NCBI GenBank assembly: GCA_028023455.1
Contig: JAQFVV010000274.1
Location: 310,001 to 374,000, forward strand
Source: Epiperipatus broadwayi
Lineage: Eukaryota > Onychophora > Udeonychophora > Euonychophora > Peripatidae
Length of the DNA: 64,000 bases
Direction of reading: 5' to 3'
The position numbers and the translations under genes were made by a program. Positions 47,881 to 59,846 of the stretch are shown in pieces. A model generated the notes under the pieces. It did no database searches and had not been told where the DNA came from. It saw nothing but the letters and a program-made list of their open reading frames with translations. The stretch's first letter is position 1. The number at the start of each line of letters is the position of its first letter.

Positions 47881-48984
47881 GATTTTAATTAGTAATTTGC
47901 ATTCTAAAAACAGGAACAAATTAACTAAATTTAAATTAAAATTTCCTGCTTTCTAATCTACTATATATACAACATTTTCTAAATGTCAAAATGTCTCATT
48001 ATTTAATTCGCTAATTATATATAAAAGTGTACATCAGTCACATATGATCTGTAACCAAGAGTTTTCACAGACATTTCTTTTTTATTTTACATACAATTAC
48101 CTATTGCCAATACATGAATTTTATGTTGCTCCAAAATTAAGAGCCATTAAATACTATCATTAATGTCAGATCTTGTGTGGTTTGGCACAGCCGCAGTGCA
48201 TCCAACTTGAGATCCAGAAGATTTCAGAATTGATTCAGGAACTTACATTTCTGGTACTCAAATTTCTTATAAACTCCTGAACAATAAATCCATATATTTT
48301 TTTTGCCCTGTGTGATCCGACTTGAAATCAGATTACAAGATCAATTCTGGTGTTCCCAGCTCTCGTACTCAAACTTTTTTTGAACTCACAAACAATGGGT
48401 GTAACAATTCTGATCTTTTAATAAATGTTTATTTTAGATAAATTACTAAAAATTTATTCATAGAAACAACTTGACTAATTGCTTATTAATGTTAGAAATA
48501 TTTCAGTAATGGTATTTTAAAAGTATAATCCAGACATCTTTTTGTTCATAGGATATTTTGTAAAAGAATCTTGGTAATTATTGTCTCGATTACCATGCGA
48601 CTATCGATACATACCCATCATATTATTAAAATGAAATAAATGCTTAGATAGAATACTTGCTCAATTATATGTTATGTATGTATTTAAAATAGGTCCTTCT
48701 CACAAGTTGAGCAATTCAACTGTTTTATAATAGAATTCTACCATTAAATAATCTAAAGATCAGACAAACTTTTTGAAAGTTCATCACTTTATATTCGTAT
48801 TACATTTTCATACCCTTAAATAGACAGGAATATATGTGTGGGAGCAACGCTGATGTTTGTTAGCATTTAAGAATTTCATTAAAGATGAGGAGTTCAATTT
48901 AATTATGGGAAATAATTCTGTTTTCAGGATCAATATTATTTAGAAATGTGTTGTATTAAGCTGTGTTTAGTTTTGTTTGTGTTA
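47881..48984. other. AT-rich spacer with two diverged repeat units
   Basis: Around 48172-48412 lie two units related to the 53.9-54.7 kb array, sharing CTCAAATTTCTTATAAACTC and CCTGAACAATAAATCC. Nothing else recognised. Confidence 0.5.
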
Positions 48985-48992
48985 TAATAAGT

Positions 48993-51278
48993 GGTAGTTT
49001 AGTATTTTATAAGCTATGACATATTATGCTTAACATGTTATCTGCTGGTGAGATTTCATTGAAGATTAGGTAAACAATGACATGGCATTAAGACACTGGC
49101 ATGACTAATCCATGGGAATGGTGATTTTTTGATCATGGCAACCTGCGAGATTTAAAAAGTTGAGAGACCTATGGGAAATTTTGTCATTTCTCTGTCTTTT
49201 GCAGTTTTGATACCAGCATGAGCACAGTAACTTTTTTGATCATATTGAGAATATTGTCATCTATTTCATATTTAATATTGACATTATATTACTATATAGA
49301 GTCAATTTTTAACTGTCGACTGAATATTATAGTAATTTTCCACCGCTATTATTTGTAAGTAATTTTCATTTTGTTTCTTAATAATTAAATATAGTAGCTT
49401 TTATGACATTTTTATATGTCACCATTACATGTTATTTTTTATTTCATAGTGATAATTATTTGTAACATAATTGTAAGCATTTCCATATATATTTAATGTT
49501 TTCTTCTTTTACATTTTAACTTATAAATTATCCTTATTTTCACTACAAAATTTTTTTTTTATAATTTTATATAGTAGCTTTTAAGACATTTTTTACTTCG
49601 CCATTGTTTCTTTTACATTTTCCTTGTAAATTATTCTAAGTTTCATTTAAAAAAAATATTTCATAATTTTATGTACTACCTTTTAGGTTTTTTTTTATTT
49701 TGCTTATTTTGGTTCGTCGTCTTCTTGTCCATTTTTCTTATAAATTATCCTTATTTTCATTGAAAAAAGACTACACTTTTAATTTCATAATTTTATATAA
49801 TACCTTTTAATTAAGACATTTTTACATCTGCCATTTCCACTATGACAGATTCACACTATATTGGGAAGAGTGTTTTTTATTGTCTGTTTAATTTTAAAAT
49901 TACAAAAAAAATTTATAAATTTTTCTGCAATTATTTTGTAGTCAATTTGAATTTACAATAATTTTAGTAAATTACTATTTATGTATTTTTTTGGTGCATG
50001 CAATTTTTTTTTTTTTTACGAGGAATGACAAACATGGCTCCATCTGATATTTTTTCCCCCTATGAGATGGCTTTTTTATGTCCGCCATTTCCACTGTATA
50101 ATAGATTCCCACTATATCGGGAAAAGTGTTTTTTATTGTCTGTTTAATTTTAAAATTACAAATATTTTTTATAAATTTTTCTGCAATTATTTTGTAGTCA
50201 ATTTGAATTTACAATAATTTTAGTAAATTACTATTAATTTATGTATTTTTTGGGCAGATGTAATTTTTTTTCGAGGAATTACAAACATGGCACCGTCCGA
50301 TATTTTTTTTCTTATGAGATGGCTTTTTTAGTATTATTCTTGCTATGTCTACCAGATGTCTTATTTAGTATTATTCTTGCTATTAGATGTCTTTAGTTTT
50401 ATTTTTGCTATTAGATGTCTTCTTAAGTATTATTCTTGCTATTAGATGTCTTCTTTAGTGTTATTCTTGCTATTAGATGTCTTCTGTAGTATTATTCTTG
50501 CTATATCTACTGGAATCTTTAGTATTATTTTTTCTATGTCTATCGGAATCTTTAGTATTATTCTTGTTATTAGATGTCTTTTGTATTATTCTTGCTATAT
50601 TTACTGGAATCTTTAGTATTATTCTTGCTGTCTACCAGAATCTTTAGTATTATTATTGCTATTAGATGTCTTTTTTAGTATTATTCTTGCTATGTCTACT
50701 GAAATCTAGTATTATTCTTGCTATTAGATGATGTCTTCTTTAGTATTATTCTTGCTATTATATGTTTTCTTTAGTATTATTCTTGCTATTAGATGTTTCT
50801 TTAATATCATTCTTGCTATTAGATGCCTTCTTTAATGTTATTCTTGCTATGTCTACCGGAATCTTTAGTATTATTCTTGCTATGTCTACTGGCATCTTTA
50901 GTATTATTCTTGCTATTAGATGTCTTCTTTAGTTTTATTCTTGCTATGTCTACCGGAATCTTTAGTATTATTCTTGATATTAGATGTCTTCTTTAGTATT
51001 ATTCTTGCTATTAGATGTCTTATACTAATTAATTATTATAATAATTTATTTTTTTCAGAAACGACAAACACGGCATCTGATGTCTACCAGATGGCTGGCT
51101 TCTTTACTGTTTTTCTTGCTATGATGTATTATTCTGAAGATGTACTACTCTAATCTTTTGATCTTTAACGTAACACTTCCACATGATCAGTGGACAAATT
51201 TTAGTGATTAACATTGTCCAGAAATTACTAAGAGATGTTATCTTAAAGATCGGAAGATTAGAGTAGTACTAAAGTACC
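48993..51278. mobile_element. Non-autonomous DNA transposon B, relative of element A, 8-bp TSD
   Basis: The 2286-bp element is flanked by the perfect duplication TAATAAGT (48985-48992 and 51279-51286). The ends are GGTAGTTTAGTA (left) and, read inward from the right, GGTACTTTAGTA. It shares with element A a left region (CGAGATTTAAAA, GGGAAATTTTGTC, TTCTGTC...GC..TTTTG, CACAGT(A/T)ACTTTTTTGA) and a right module: GTACTACTCTAATCTT (51142-51157) pairs with 51254-51269, and between them GGACAA ... TTGTCC (51192-51219) surrounds ATTTTAGTGATTA. It also has two copies of an AT-rich block (about 49868 and 50125) and a minisatellite. No transposase. Confidence 0.85.
50333..51020. repeat. Minisatellite inside element B
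   Basis: Roughly two dozen units of about 26-33 bp built from TAGTATTATTCTTGCTAT alternate with TAGATGTCTTCTT or GTCTACCGGAATCTT. The two alternating spacers give a higher-order pattern. It is internal to element B and missing from element A. Confidence 0.9.
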
Positions 51279-51286
51279 TAATAAGT

Positions 51287-53889
51287 TAGTATTATTCAAG
51301 AAATGGTGACAATAAAAAACTATACTAGACTAATATTATGAATCTGCATTTTTCCAAATAGTAGTAGTAGTAGTAGTAGTAGAAGTAGTAATAGTAGTAG
51401 TAGTAGTGGTGGTGGTGATGGTGGCAGCGGTGATGGCACTGGCAGGAGTGGGTAGTGGTAGCAATAGCAGCAGCCATAGCAGTAGACATAGCTTTAGTAG
51501 AAGCAGTTGTAATAGGAGTAGTAGTATAATAACAACAGAATGATAATAATAAAGTTTATTTCATGCAACAAACAATTTGTAATATATTACCCAAGATAGT
51601 TTATAAGTCAGATTCTTAAAGAATCATTTAAAAAATAATCCTATTAATAACACCCATCTTACGTTATATCAGTGACAATCTATTTTACCATATATATATA
51701 TATATAGAACCTGATTGAAATCCGATTAAGTTTTTAATTTTCACTAAACTTAATTTTTGTTAAATCTTATTTAATGTTTAAATTTTTATTATTATTTAAA
51801 AAGAATATGTGTATCAAAATACACAAGCGTTTATCTGTAAAACGGATCATTTCAGTGTTTATCAATTTATTTTAAAATAGTTTTCTTATACCGCTTGTTT
51901 TTACTTTAAATCAATTTGATTTAAAAACAAGCTGGCTAGCTAATTGCATTCCTGTTGCTTTTATTTTAATTATTGTAAACAATTCTAAAAGCGGAGATTT
52001 GATTTTTATGTAGTTGTTTTCATTTCAATAATCCCTGGGTAGAACTCTTAGATAGATTGAGTGGGAGATTAATATTTGCCCTGCCTAAGGCGTAGAAATT
52101 GGACAACAAGGAAAGTGTTTCGCGGGAAATGGAGCAATGTATTAATAGCCCCGAAAATTTGGAGTTAATTCATTATTCGTAACTAGACAAACTGTTTCTC
52201 AAGTGAAAGTTTATATCAGTGCGGACATTTAAATTCTTAAAGGACATTAGCTGTTATTTAATCCTTTTGCTTACAACATGATGAAAAATATTATACATGT
52301 TATCACCAACAGAATGGCTTGCTAATTTAACAAAAGACAGATCCCTAACTTCCAAATTTGCTCCAGTAATGCCTTAAACATCTAGAAGAAGCTGGAACCT
52401 CTTTACATCTACCTTGCCACTGTCTAAAGACCTGAAAATGAACTAGAATAATAGTGCGCACTCTACGTGAACATTGCTTTTACCGAAAGGTAATTATTTT
52501 CTTTTTTATTCTTCCCAGGGTAAATTAATTCTCATTAAATCTCTGCTCAATCTAATCATAAATATGTATTCCTAAACAATATAGCCTCATATTTAATATT
52601 TGCTGTGATTTCTAATATTTTGCAATATGTCTTGGAATCTTAGTTTTAAGATTCCAAGTTGCTTTCAATTTTTGTTTATTGGAGAGTGATGAATGAGTTT
52701 TATATTTTATGCCTCACTTTTTATAAATGCTTTAGCAGTCATGTATATTTAAATGCTTACCTGTAATTATTTTAATATTCAATAATTAATTTTAAACACT
52801 GTGTTTGCACTTTTGCAAACCTCCAAAATCTTTTGGCTGATGACTTTATTGTCTAATTTTCCGCAGGTGGGGATTTCGTTTCTTATATGTCTGAAGGCAG
52901 AAATTAGAATTGGTTTTTTTTTTGTAATTTTATAAGTTATCAGCAGGTAGATAATATTTATCGCTTTTTAAATTACAGGTGTGCAATACTTTCGTTCTGC
53001 TACAGTATTTAAACTTTTAATATTTTCGTACTCATGTGCACTCTCCGATAGATTTCTGTTTGTATTTATTATGTGTGCTTTAAATTTATCAGAGCATGTA
53101 CTCAGAATTTGTTTGTAAGTTTATTTTCTTTAAATGCTGGGGCAGATGTAACTGTTTTTCTAATTATTTACTTGTCCCTTATTGAGACCTTTAATTATTA
53201 ATTTTAAAGTAATTTTCGCCAATCGTTTGGCTGGGATTCACCAGTTTTAATTGTTTTACTTCATTTCAATCTTATTTTTCGGTTGTTCTTGAGGTGGATC
53301 AATCACCATTATTTTAAATGTAATAATAGGTGCAGTTCATACCGACATAAGGACATTCGGGGTCTGACCATTTTTGGATCTCGAAAAGCTCATCGGCACT
53401 GGTTTCTTTGATCTATTTCAAGGACGTATTGTTTAAATATCTGAAAGTGAAAACCAATGTTTGAGTGAATCCTCTGCTGAATGAAATTTGCTTCCTCCCT
53501 TTTTAAATTTGTTTATTAGAGAATCAGTAGATCTGCCAGAGCATTGCATTTAGTCTTTCTGGTACATGCCTGAGCTAATCCTATTTGTTAACTTATAAAC
53601 TTTTCTTATAAGTTATTCTTCTCTGAATAAAATTTTATTAAATATGTTTAAACTTAATTTGGCTGACGTTTGTCTTTGTGCGTTTGTCTCAATTGTCTAA
53701 ACAATTTAAGATCTCTTGTTTCTCCCTGAGTCTAGTCGGCGCAAACCATCATCATCATCTATTCTGATCATAGTAAACAAATTTTCCAGATATGTAGTGA
53801 TCTGGTGGCGCCCTCTGTATCAGAATAGATTGATAGACGATATTAAAATCTTTCGTCCGGCACAATATATATATATATAATTTAATACT
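51287..53889. other. Spacer with a TAG microsatellite
   Basis: A (TAG)n tract passing into GGT-rich repeats lies at about 51359-51430. 52000-52480 and 53280-53460 are slightly less AT-rich but show no recognisable coding frame. No gene call is supported. Confidence 0.45.
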
Positions 53890-54740
53890 ATATGGTTTGG
53901 GGTAGTAGTTGATTGGAAGACTGGAGTTCCAAGTCATGGATCATAGCACAGCCCTGTCACTTCTAATACTTAAAATTCTTATTAAGTCCAAGCAATAAAA
54001 CATTCAATTCCTATATTCTTTCTGAGTTCCCAGCATGCTTTGCTGCAGCATGGCAGACTCTGAAACTCAAGGTCCATGGATTTCCCAGCACTATTACTTC
54101 TGATGCTTGAACTTCTTATGAACTCCTGAATAATAAACCATTCAATTATTTTATTCGTTCTGAGTTTCCAGCATGCTTTGTGGCAGTGGTAGGGTGGCAA
54201 ATTCTGGAGCTCAAGGTCCATGGATCACAGGCCACCTCTGTCACTTCTGATGCTTGAACTTCATAGAATTCCTGAATAATAAATCGTTTGGCTACTATAT
54301 TCTTTCTGAATTCCCAGCATGCTTTGGTGCAGTGGTAGAGTGGCAAACTCTGGAGCTCAAGGTCCATGGATCACAGCCCAACTCTGTCACTTCTGATGCT
54401 TGAACTTCATAGAATTCCTGAATAATAAATCATTCGACTACTATATTTTTTCTGAGTCCCAGCATGCTTTGCTGCATGGTAGAATGGCAGATGCTGGAGT
54501 TCAAGATCCATGGATCACAGCTCATCTCTGTCACTTCTGATGCTTGAACTTCTTATGAATTCCTGAATAATAAGTCATTTAATCACTATATCCTTTCTGA
54601 GTTCCCAGCATGCTTTGCTGCAATAGTAGGGTGGCAGACTCTGGAGCTCAAAGTCCATGGTTCGCAACTCAGCTCTGACACTTCTGTGGCTCAAACTTTT
54701 TATGAACTTCCAAGTAATAATCTGTTCAATTTTTATTTCA
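53890..54740. repeat. Tandem array of a tRNA-like repeat, about six units of 136-154 bp
   Basis: The marker GCATGCTTTG occurs at 54033, 54171, 54318, 54472 and 54608, and a diverged first unit starts near 53890. Each unit contains AGTGGTAGAGTGGCAAACTC (A-box-like), AGCTCAAGGTCCATGGATCA, CTCTGTCACTTCTGATGCTT and ATTCCTGAATAATAAATC. Single copies at 20745 and 48172-48412 belong to the same family, so a SINE-like unit seems to have been tandemly amplified here. Confidence 0.85.
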
Positions 54741-55360
54741 TTGAAATAGAAAACCTTACATTTCTACTCTGTGCTTCACTTACGTTTGGAGAAAATTTAT
54801 TCTAATAAAAGTGGATGATTGTATATTAACAAAATAAAGACTTGTATGATTTTTATTTTAAAAATTTATAAACAAATTCAACCATTTCATAAAATTTACA
54901 TTTTTTGACTTTAAACCATTCTCTTAAGGTTATCTTTAGTTCTCTTTGATGGTTTTACATTTATTTAATGTTAAAAACTGAAACTACAGTAAATATTGAT
55001 TTATTAGTTTAAAAAAAAATCTGAAGATGTCACTAGTGTAGAAGACAGATACAAATGAGACAAAGGTCTAGGACATTGCTGATTCACAGATTTTTTCATC
55101 TTGGTTTTATAAACTCAGACTTATTAGCAATGAATAAAAAATGTGTATTTTATATTGTTTATTTAGATATTTATGATTATTTTTACAAAATATTTTAGTA
55201 ATTATTAAAAAATATTTTCACATTTACACTAAGATTTTTTTTTATTTTTAAAAATAGAAATTAAGAAATTTCAAGCAAAAGAAAGTATAATTGTTATGCT
55301 TTGTCAAATATTGTGATATTGTAGTAATTATAAATGTAATTTTAAATTTTAGAATAGAAA
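54741..55360. other. AT-rich spacer
   Basis: Nothing recognisable. Confidence 0.5.
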
Positions 55361-55693
55361 TCTACAGTTCTATGATGACTTAATAATAATTTGCTCACAT
55401 TTAAAAAGTAAATTTCAATCGACAAATATTCAGTTATTTTTTAATTGGCTATGTTGTAATTAATTATCAGGTAAGAAAAAACTTTTAATTCTCATCACTT
55501 TTATTTTTATTCTATATTAGAAAAATTCAAATATGATTATTTAGGATGCCTTTTGTCTATAAGCTTATATTTTTAATAAATCAAGTGTACTATATTGGAG
55601 CATAATATTGAGTAAAGATTTTAATACTAAAATAAAATGTTGAACTAGTAACTCATGTTACCACTAGAGGGTGATGGAAAGATATTGAAATGC
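55361..55693 (+). repeat. Direct duplication copy A, left half (flank of LINE)
   Basis: It matches 62209-62542 nearly base for base (TGACTTAATAATAATTTGCT ... GATGGAAAGATATTGAAATG). It continues at 59961 beyond the LINE. Confidence 0.92.
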
Positions 55694-56335
55694 GATGTAA
55701 AGGATGTAGAAGCAAAATTAAAATTGTTAGGGAAGAAGTGTGAGCAGATAAAAGTATTATTGAGTAGGAATGATAAGGAAGAAGTAGATAAGGAAGTCCA
55801 GAAGGTGGTAGAGAATGTTGTGAATGAAGCAGAGGAAGTAGACTATGAGACAGTATTGATAGGGGATTCATTAATAAGAGAATGTGGAGATATAATTGCA
55901 AGGGAAAATAGAAACAGGTATGTAAGAGTATGTTTGCCGGGAGCTAAAATTAGGGATGTTACAGATAAAATAAAGAGGCAAGGGAATAGAGATGTATATG
56001 TTATGGTAGGGACTAATAATTTATCAGAGGCATCAGAGAGAGTAATGGGTGAGTACACAGAATTGATTAAGAATTTGAGTATGGTTAAAGGAAGAGTAGG
56101 AATAGTTGGATTATTACCAAGATTTGATAAAAGGTATATGTTAGATAGGGCATGTTCTATAAATGAGAGATTGAAAGAATTGTGTGAGAGAAATGATGTT
56201 ACGTTTGTGGATGTGTGGGATTTTTTTATTGGGAAGAGGGAGTTATTTGGGAAAGATGGGTTGCACTTAGGGAAACAAGGAAGTGAAGTTTTAGGGAGTC
56301 TGATTTATAAAGAATGTAGTTCGGGAAACTTGTAA
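55694..56335 (+). pseudogene. LINE ORF1 with SGNH/GDSL esterase-like domain, N-terminus missing
   Basis: The open frame appears to start with the ATG at 55655, but bases 55655-55693 belong to the target flank, so the original start has been lost. The protein has a coiled-coil-like charged N-terminal part (about residues 14-70), then an SGNH hydrolase fold: TVLIGDSLIREC (block I, catalytic Ser in GDS), VYVMVGTNNLSE (block III with Gly/Asn) and FGKDGLHLGKQG (block V, DxxH with Asp and His). The catalytic residues look intact. Esterase domains of this kind are found in ORF1 of CR1-like LINEs, where they may act with membranes or RNP handling. The stop at 56333-56335 is followed after 38 bases by ORF2. 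Confidence 0.85.
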
Positions 56336-56373
56336 AGGGGGGTGGGATTTTAAATTGTAGTGTTATTAAAAAG

Positions 56374-57285
56374 ATGAAGAATGGATGGGAGGTAAGGAAT
56401 AAACAAAGGGCAGTTGATTTAGATATAAATGTAGATGTGGAGAGGGAATGGGTCTGTAAAATTAATAGTAAGCAAGTTATTTATAAACATAATGGAGAAG
56501 AAAGAATCAAAAAAATTTATAAAAGAGTAGTTAGGAAAGAAAAAATTGTTAAAATTGGGTATTTGAATATGCAAGGTGGTAGGAGATCAGAAAAGTGGCA
56601 GGAATTAAACAAAGCAATTGAAAATGAAGGGCTTGAGGTATTAGCAGTAGTGGAAACACATCTAAGAGAAGATGAAGAACCTGTTTTGGAAGATTTGGTA
56701 TGGCAGGGTATAAATAGAAAAGAGAAAGAAAAAAAGGGTGGTGGTATAGGTGTTATATCAAAAAAATATTTAAATACTGTTAAATGCCAAGAACATTTGT
56801 GGTTTGAAATAAGGTTGGGAAAACAAGAATGGATGGTGGCTATAGTTTATATAGCTACTGGAGATAGTCAAACTATAATGGAATGGAACAATAGCATATA
56901 TGCATGCCTAGTTAAGGATATACAGAGTTTTAAAGAAAAGGGGAAGAGAATAATGGTTATAGGAGATATGAATGGGCATATTGAAGAAATTGATGATGTA
57001 GACAATAAGAATGGACAGCTTTTGAAGGAATTTTGTCAGAGAGTAAATTTGAGCATTGGAAACTTATCAAATATTTATGAGGGACAATACACATGGTCTA
57101 GGAATAATATATCCCACACAATAGATTATGTATTGGTAGAGAAAGAGGGAATGGATAAAGTACGGAAAATTAAGGTGTTTGATAATGAAGAGAGAGTATG
57201 TAATAGTGATCATAATTTCTTTGTAATTGAAATGGTTAGTAGAATAAAAGTAGAAACAATAGTAAAAGATGTGGATGGAGAGTGA
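56374..57285 (+). pseudogene. LINE ORF2, part 1: APE endonuclease
   Basis: This frame encodes about 300 residues. Near residue 60 begins the endonuclease: IVKIGYLNMQGGRR, then LEVLAVVETHLRED (catalytic Glu), GGGIGVISKKYL, VAIVYIATGD, IMVIGDMNGHIE (GDxN), YTWSRNNISHTIDYVLV and NSDHNFFVIEM (SDH). All catalytic positions of the DNase I-like fold are present, so it would nick target DNA for reverse transcription. The frame ends at 57283-57285, where a one-base shift leads into the RT part: the alternative frame reads WRVNDKNKLEEYR, the usual link between endonuclease and RT. The start at 56374 is the first ATG of the frame near ORF1. Confidence 0.88.
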
Positions 57286-58620
57286 ATGATAAAAATAAGT
57301 TAGAAGAGTATAGAATACAAGTTGAAGAAACCATGGAAGAGTTGGTTGGAAATGAGTATGAGGACTGGTGTGATGAAATAGAAAAAGTGGCAAATAGGGT
57401 TTTAGGTGAGAATATTCAGAAGAATAAAAGTAATAGAAAAATGAGAGTTAGTAAAAGTGTAAAAGAGAGGAAAAAAGCATGCAGAGAATATAAGTGTGCT
57501 ATTAAGAACAAAGAAAGTGAAAAAGATATTAATGCTAAATGGGAAAAGTACTTAGAAAAGAAGAAGTTAGCTAAAATAGATAATTATAGAGAGAGAATGA
57601 AACTAAATAGTAAATTATTGGATGATATTAATAAAAGTGGAAGAGATGGGAGTAAAAAATTTTGGAATTACATTAAAAGGAGGAATTTAGGGGAGAGAGA
57701 GATAGTACTACTGGATGAGGAGGGAATAGAGTGTAGCTCTAGAGAAGAATTAGAGAGAATATTGAATAGTTATGTAATGGATATAGAAAAGATGTTAGAT
57801 GTGAAGGACAGAGGGATAGAAAATATGAAAGCATATAGTAATGGGAATATTAGCTTTACAGAAAAGGAACTGAATGAGGCAGGGAAGAAATTGAAAAGTG
57901 GTAAGGCAAGAGGGTTAGATGGATGGGCAGCAGAGATGGTAATGAATTTAGGGCATAGGGCAAAAGTAAAGTTACTATCATGTTTTAATAAGATGGCACA
58001 GAAGAGAGTTTTTCCGGGTAGCTGGAGTAATACAAGAGTAAGATTATTATTTAAAGGAAAAGGTAAGGATCATAGAAAGTTAAATAATTATAGACCAATA
58101 GCGGTAACATCAGTTTTATATAAAGTTTTTTCATATATGGTGGCTGGAAGAGTTGCAAAGTGGATGGAAGAAAATAATGTAGTGGGGGAAATGCAAGGAG
58201 GCTTTAGGTCAGATAGGCGTATAGGAGATAGTTTATTTGTAGTTACACAACTTATAGATATGAGTAGAAATTCAGGTAGACAGTTATATATGAGTTTTAT
58301 AGATATAGAGAAGGCATATGATAGAGTGAATAGAAGTAGATTATGGATAAGTTTAGCAAATCTGGGAATGGATGAAGCTTTAGTGGGTGTTATTAAGAAA
58401 TTATATGAAAATAATTACTATACATATCAATTAGGGGATATAGAATCAGTTAAAGTTAAAAATGTGGTGGGACTGAGGCAAGGATGCCCTATGTCACCTA
58501 TTTTGTTTGTGTTGTATTTGAGTGAAATGGAGAGAGCAATAGAAAGTCTTGGAAGAGGGATAGAGATACCATTAATAGGTGGCAAGAGAGTATATACATT
58601 GTCAGGTCTTTTTTTGCGGA
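57276..58620 (+). pseudogene. LINE ORF2, part 2: reverse transcriptase fingers and palm
   Basis: There is no ATG at the beginning because this is the continuation of ORF2 after a frameshift at about 57270-57282. A basic, helical linker (residues 1-150) is followed by RT motifs: KSGKARGLDGWAAEMV, HRKLNNYRPIAVTSVLYKVF, EMQGGFRSDRRIGDSLFVV, SFIDIEKAYDRVNRSRLW (first catalytic Asp) and GLRQGCPMSPILFVLYLSEM. The frame is lost within a run of seven T at about 58608-58614, just before the catalytic motif; the next frame there reads FFADDVFLCAERRED. This placement makes a slippage-type indel likely. Confidence 0.88.
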
Positions 58621-58858
58621 TGATGTCTTTTTGTGTGCAGAAAGAAGAGAAGATATGGAAGTTATGCTGAGGACATGCGCAAGGGTGGGTAAAGATATGG
58701 GGATTAAATTTAGTGAAGAAAAATCAAATATAATGATGGTGAATACTGGGGAAAGAGAAGACAAAGATTTCTTATTGGGGGATATAAAGTTAAGTGTGGT
58801 GAATAGATATAGTTATTTGGGAATCATCTTGAGTAATAAAGGAAAATTGCTTGGATGA
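58612..58858 (+). pseudogene. LINE ORF2, part 3: RT catalytic FADD and thumb
   Basis: The frame picks up with FADDVFLCAERREDMEVML, where the two Asp complete the RT active site, then GIKFSEEKSNIMMVNTGE and NRYSYLGIILSNKGKL, which correspond to RT motifs D and E. It stops at 58856-58858 because of a third frameshift near 58845-58855. Confidence 0.88.
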
Positions 58859-59846
58859 ATGGGAGAAAAAATTGATAAATGAAGCAAAGAAAAGAAAGGG
58901 ATTGATAAAGAAATTAACAGTGTTTTCATATAATAAATATGATGTAGCTAGAATTGTATGGAAGGGAGTGGCAGTAGCAGGGTTAACATATGGCAATGAT
59001 GCGTTATGTGTTAGTAAAGGGGTATTAGATTGCTTAGAAAAAGTACAAAGGGAAGTAGGAAGACATGCATTAGATGCTGAGGTGTGGACAGCAAAGGAGG
59101 CAATTCAAGGAGAAATGGGATGGTCAAGTTTTTATATGAGGGATGCAAAAAGCAAATTGAAAATGTTTGGTAGATTGCAGTTTATGGATAATAAAAGAAT
59201 AGCCAAAATAGTATTTAATTGGGTTACAAGTAAAGGGCAGGCAACAAGATGGGTGAGAAAGGTAATGCGGTATGCAGAAGATTTGGATAAAGAATTTATG
59301 TCAGTATACTTGTACAAAAGGTGGGATGATTGTGTTAGGAGGATTGTTGAGTGTTATAGTGGTAAGGAGTGGGATAGAAGAATAGATGCATTAATAAAGA
59401 ATAGGGAGTTGGAGAGATGGAGAACTAGTATGGAGAGTAAAACGAGTTTAAATATATATAGAAGTAAACAGAACATTGGGTGTGAGTTAATTTATGATAA
59501 TAGTAAGGAAAGTAGTTTATTGTTTAAGGCTCGAACGGGATCTTTAGCAACAAGGGAATATACACGTAAATGGAAAAATATGGGTGATTTAGTCTGCAAG
59601 TTGTGTAAGGAAGGCATAGAAAATATTAGGCATCTGTTACTTCAATGTAAATGCTTGGAAGCAGAAAGGGTACAAATAATGAAGTTATGGAAGATTAAAT
59701 ATGAACAAAGTGATTATACAGAAAGTGAGTTATTGGTTTTTATGCTAGGTTTGGGAAAAGATAAGGGGGATTTAGATATGAAGGTCATGGAGTTGACAAA
59801 GATTATATTGTGGAAATGGGATGGAGCAGATTATGGGAAAACTTAG
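58851..59846 (+). pseudogene. LINE ORF2, part 4: connection domain and CCHC-like zinc finger
   Basis: The ATG at 58855 is inside the ORF2 reading and not a true start. The roughly 330 residues include a thumb/connection region (YDVARIVWKGVAVAGLTYGN, LEKVQREVGRHALDA) and a C-terminal CKLCKEGIENIRHLLLQC, a C-x2-C-x8-H-x4-C motif typical of LINE ORF2 C-termini. The preceding FKARTGSLATREYTRKW resembles the conserved 'RTG...' segment seen before such fingers. The stop is at 59844-59846, and the 3' region is about 114 bases. Confidence 0.86.

Noticed and set aside
55653-57393. Minus-strand frames opposite the LINE ORFs
   Set aside because: The strong purine bias of the LINE coding strand leaves few stops on the other strand; the peptides are low-complexity.
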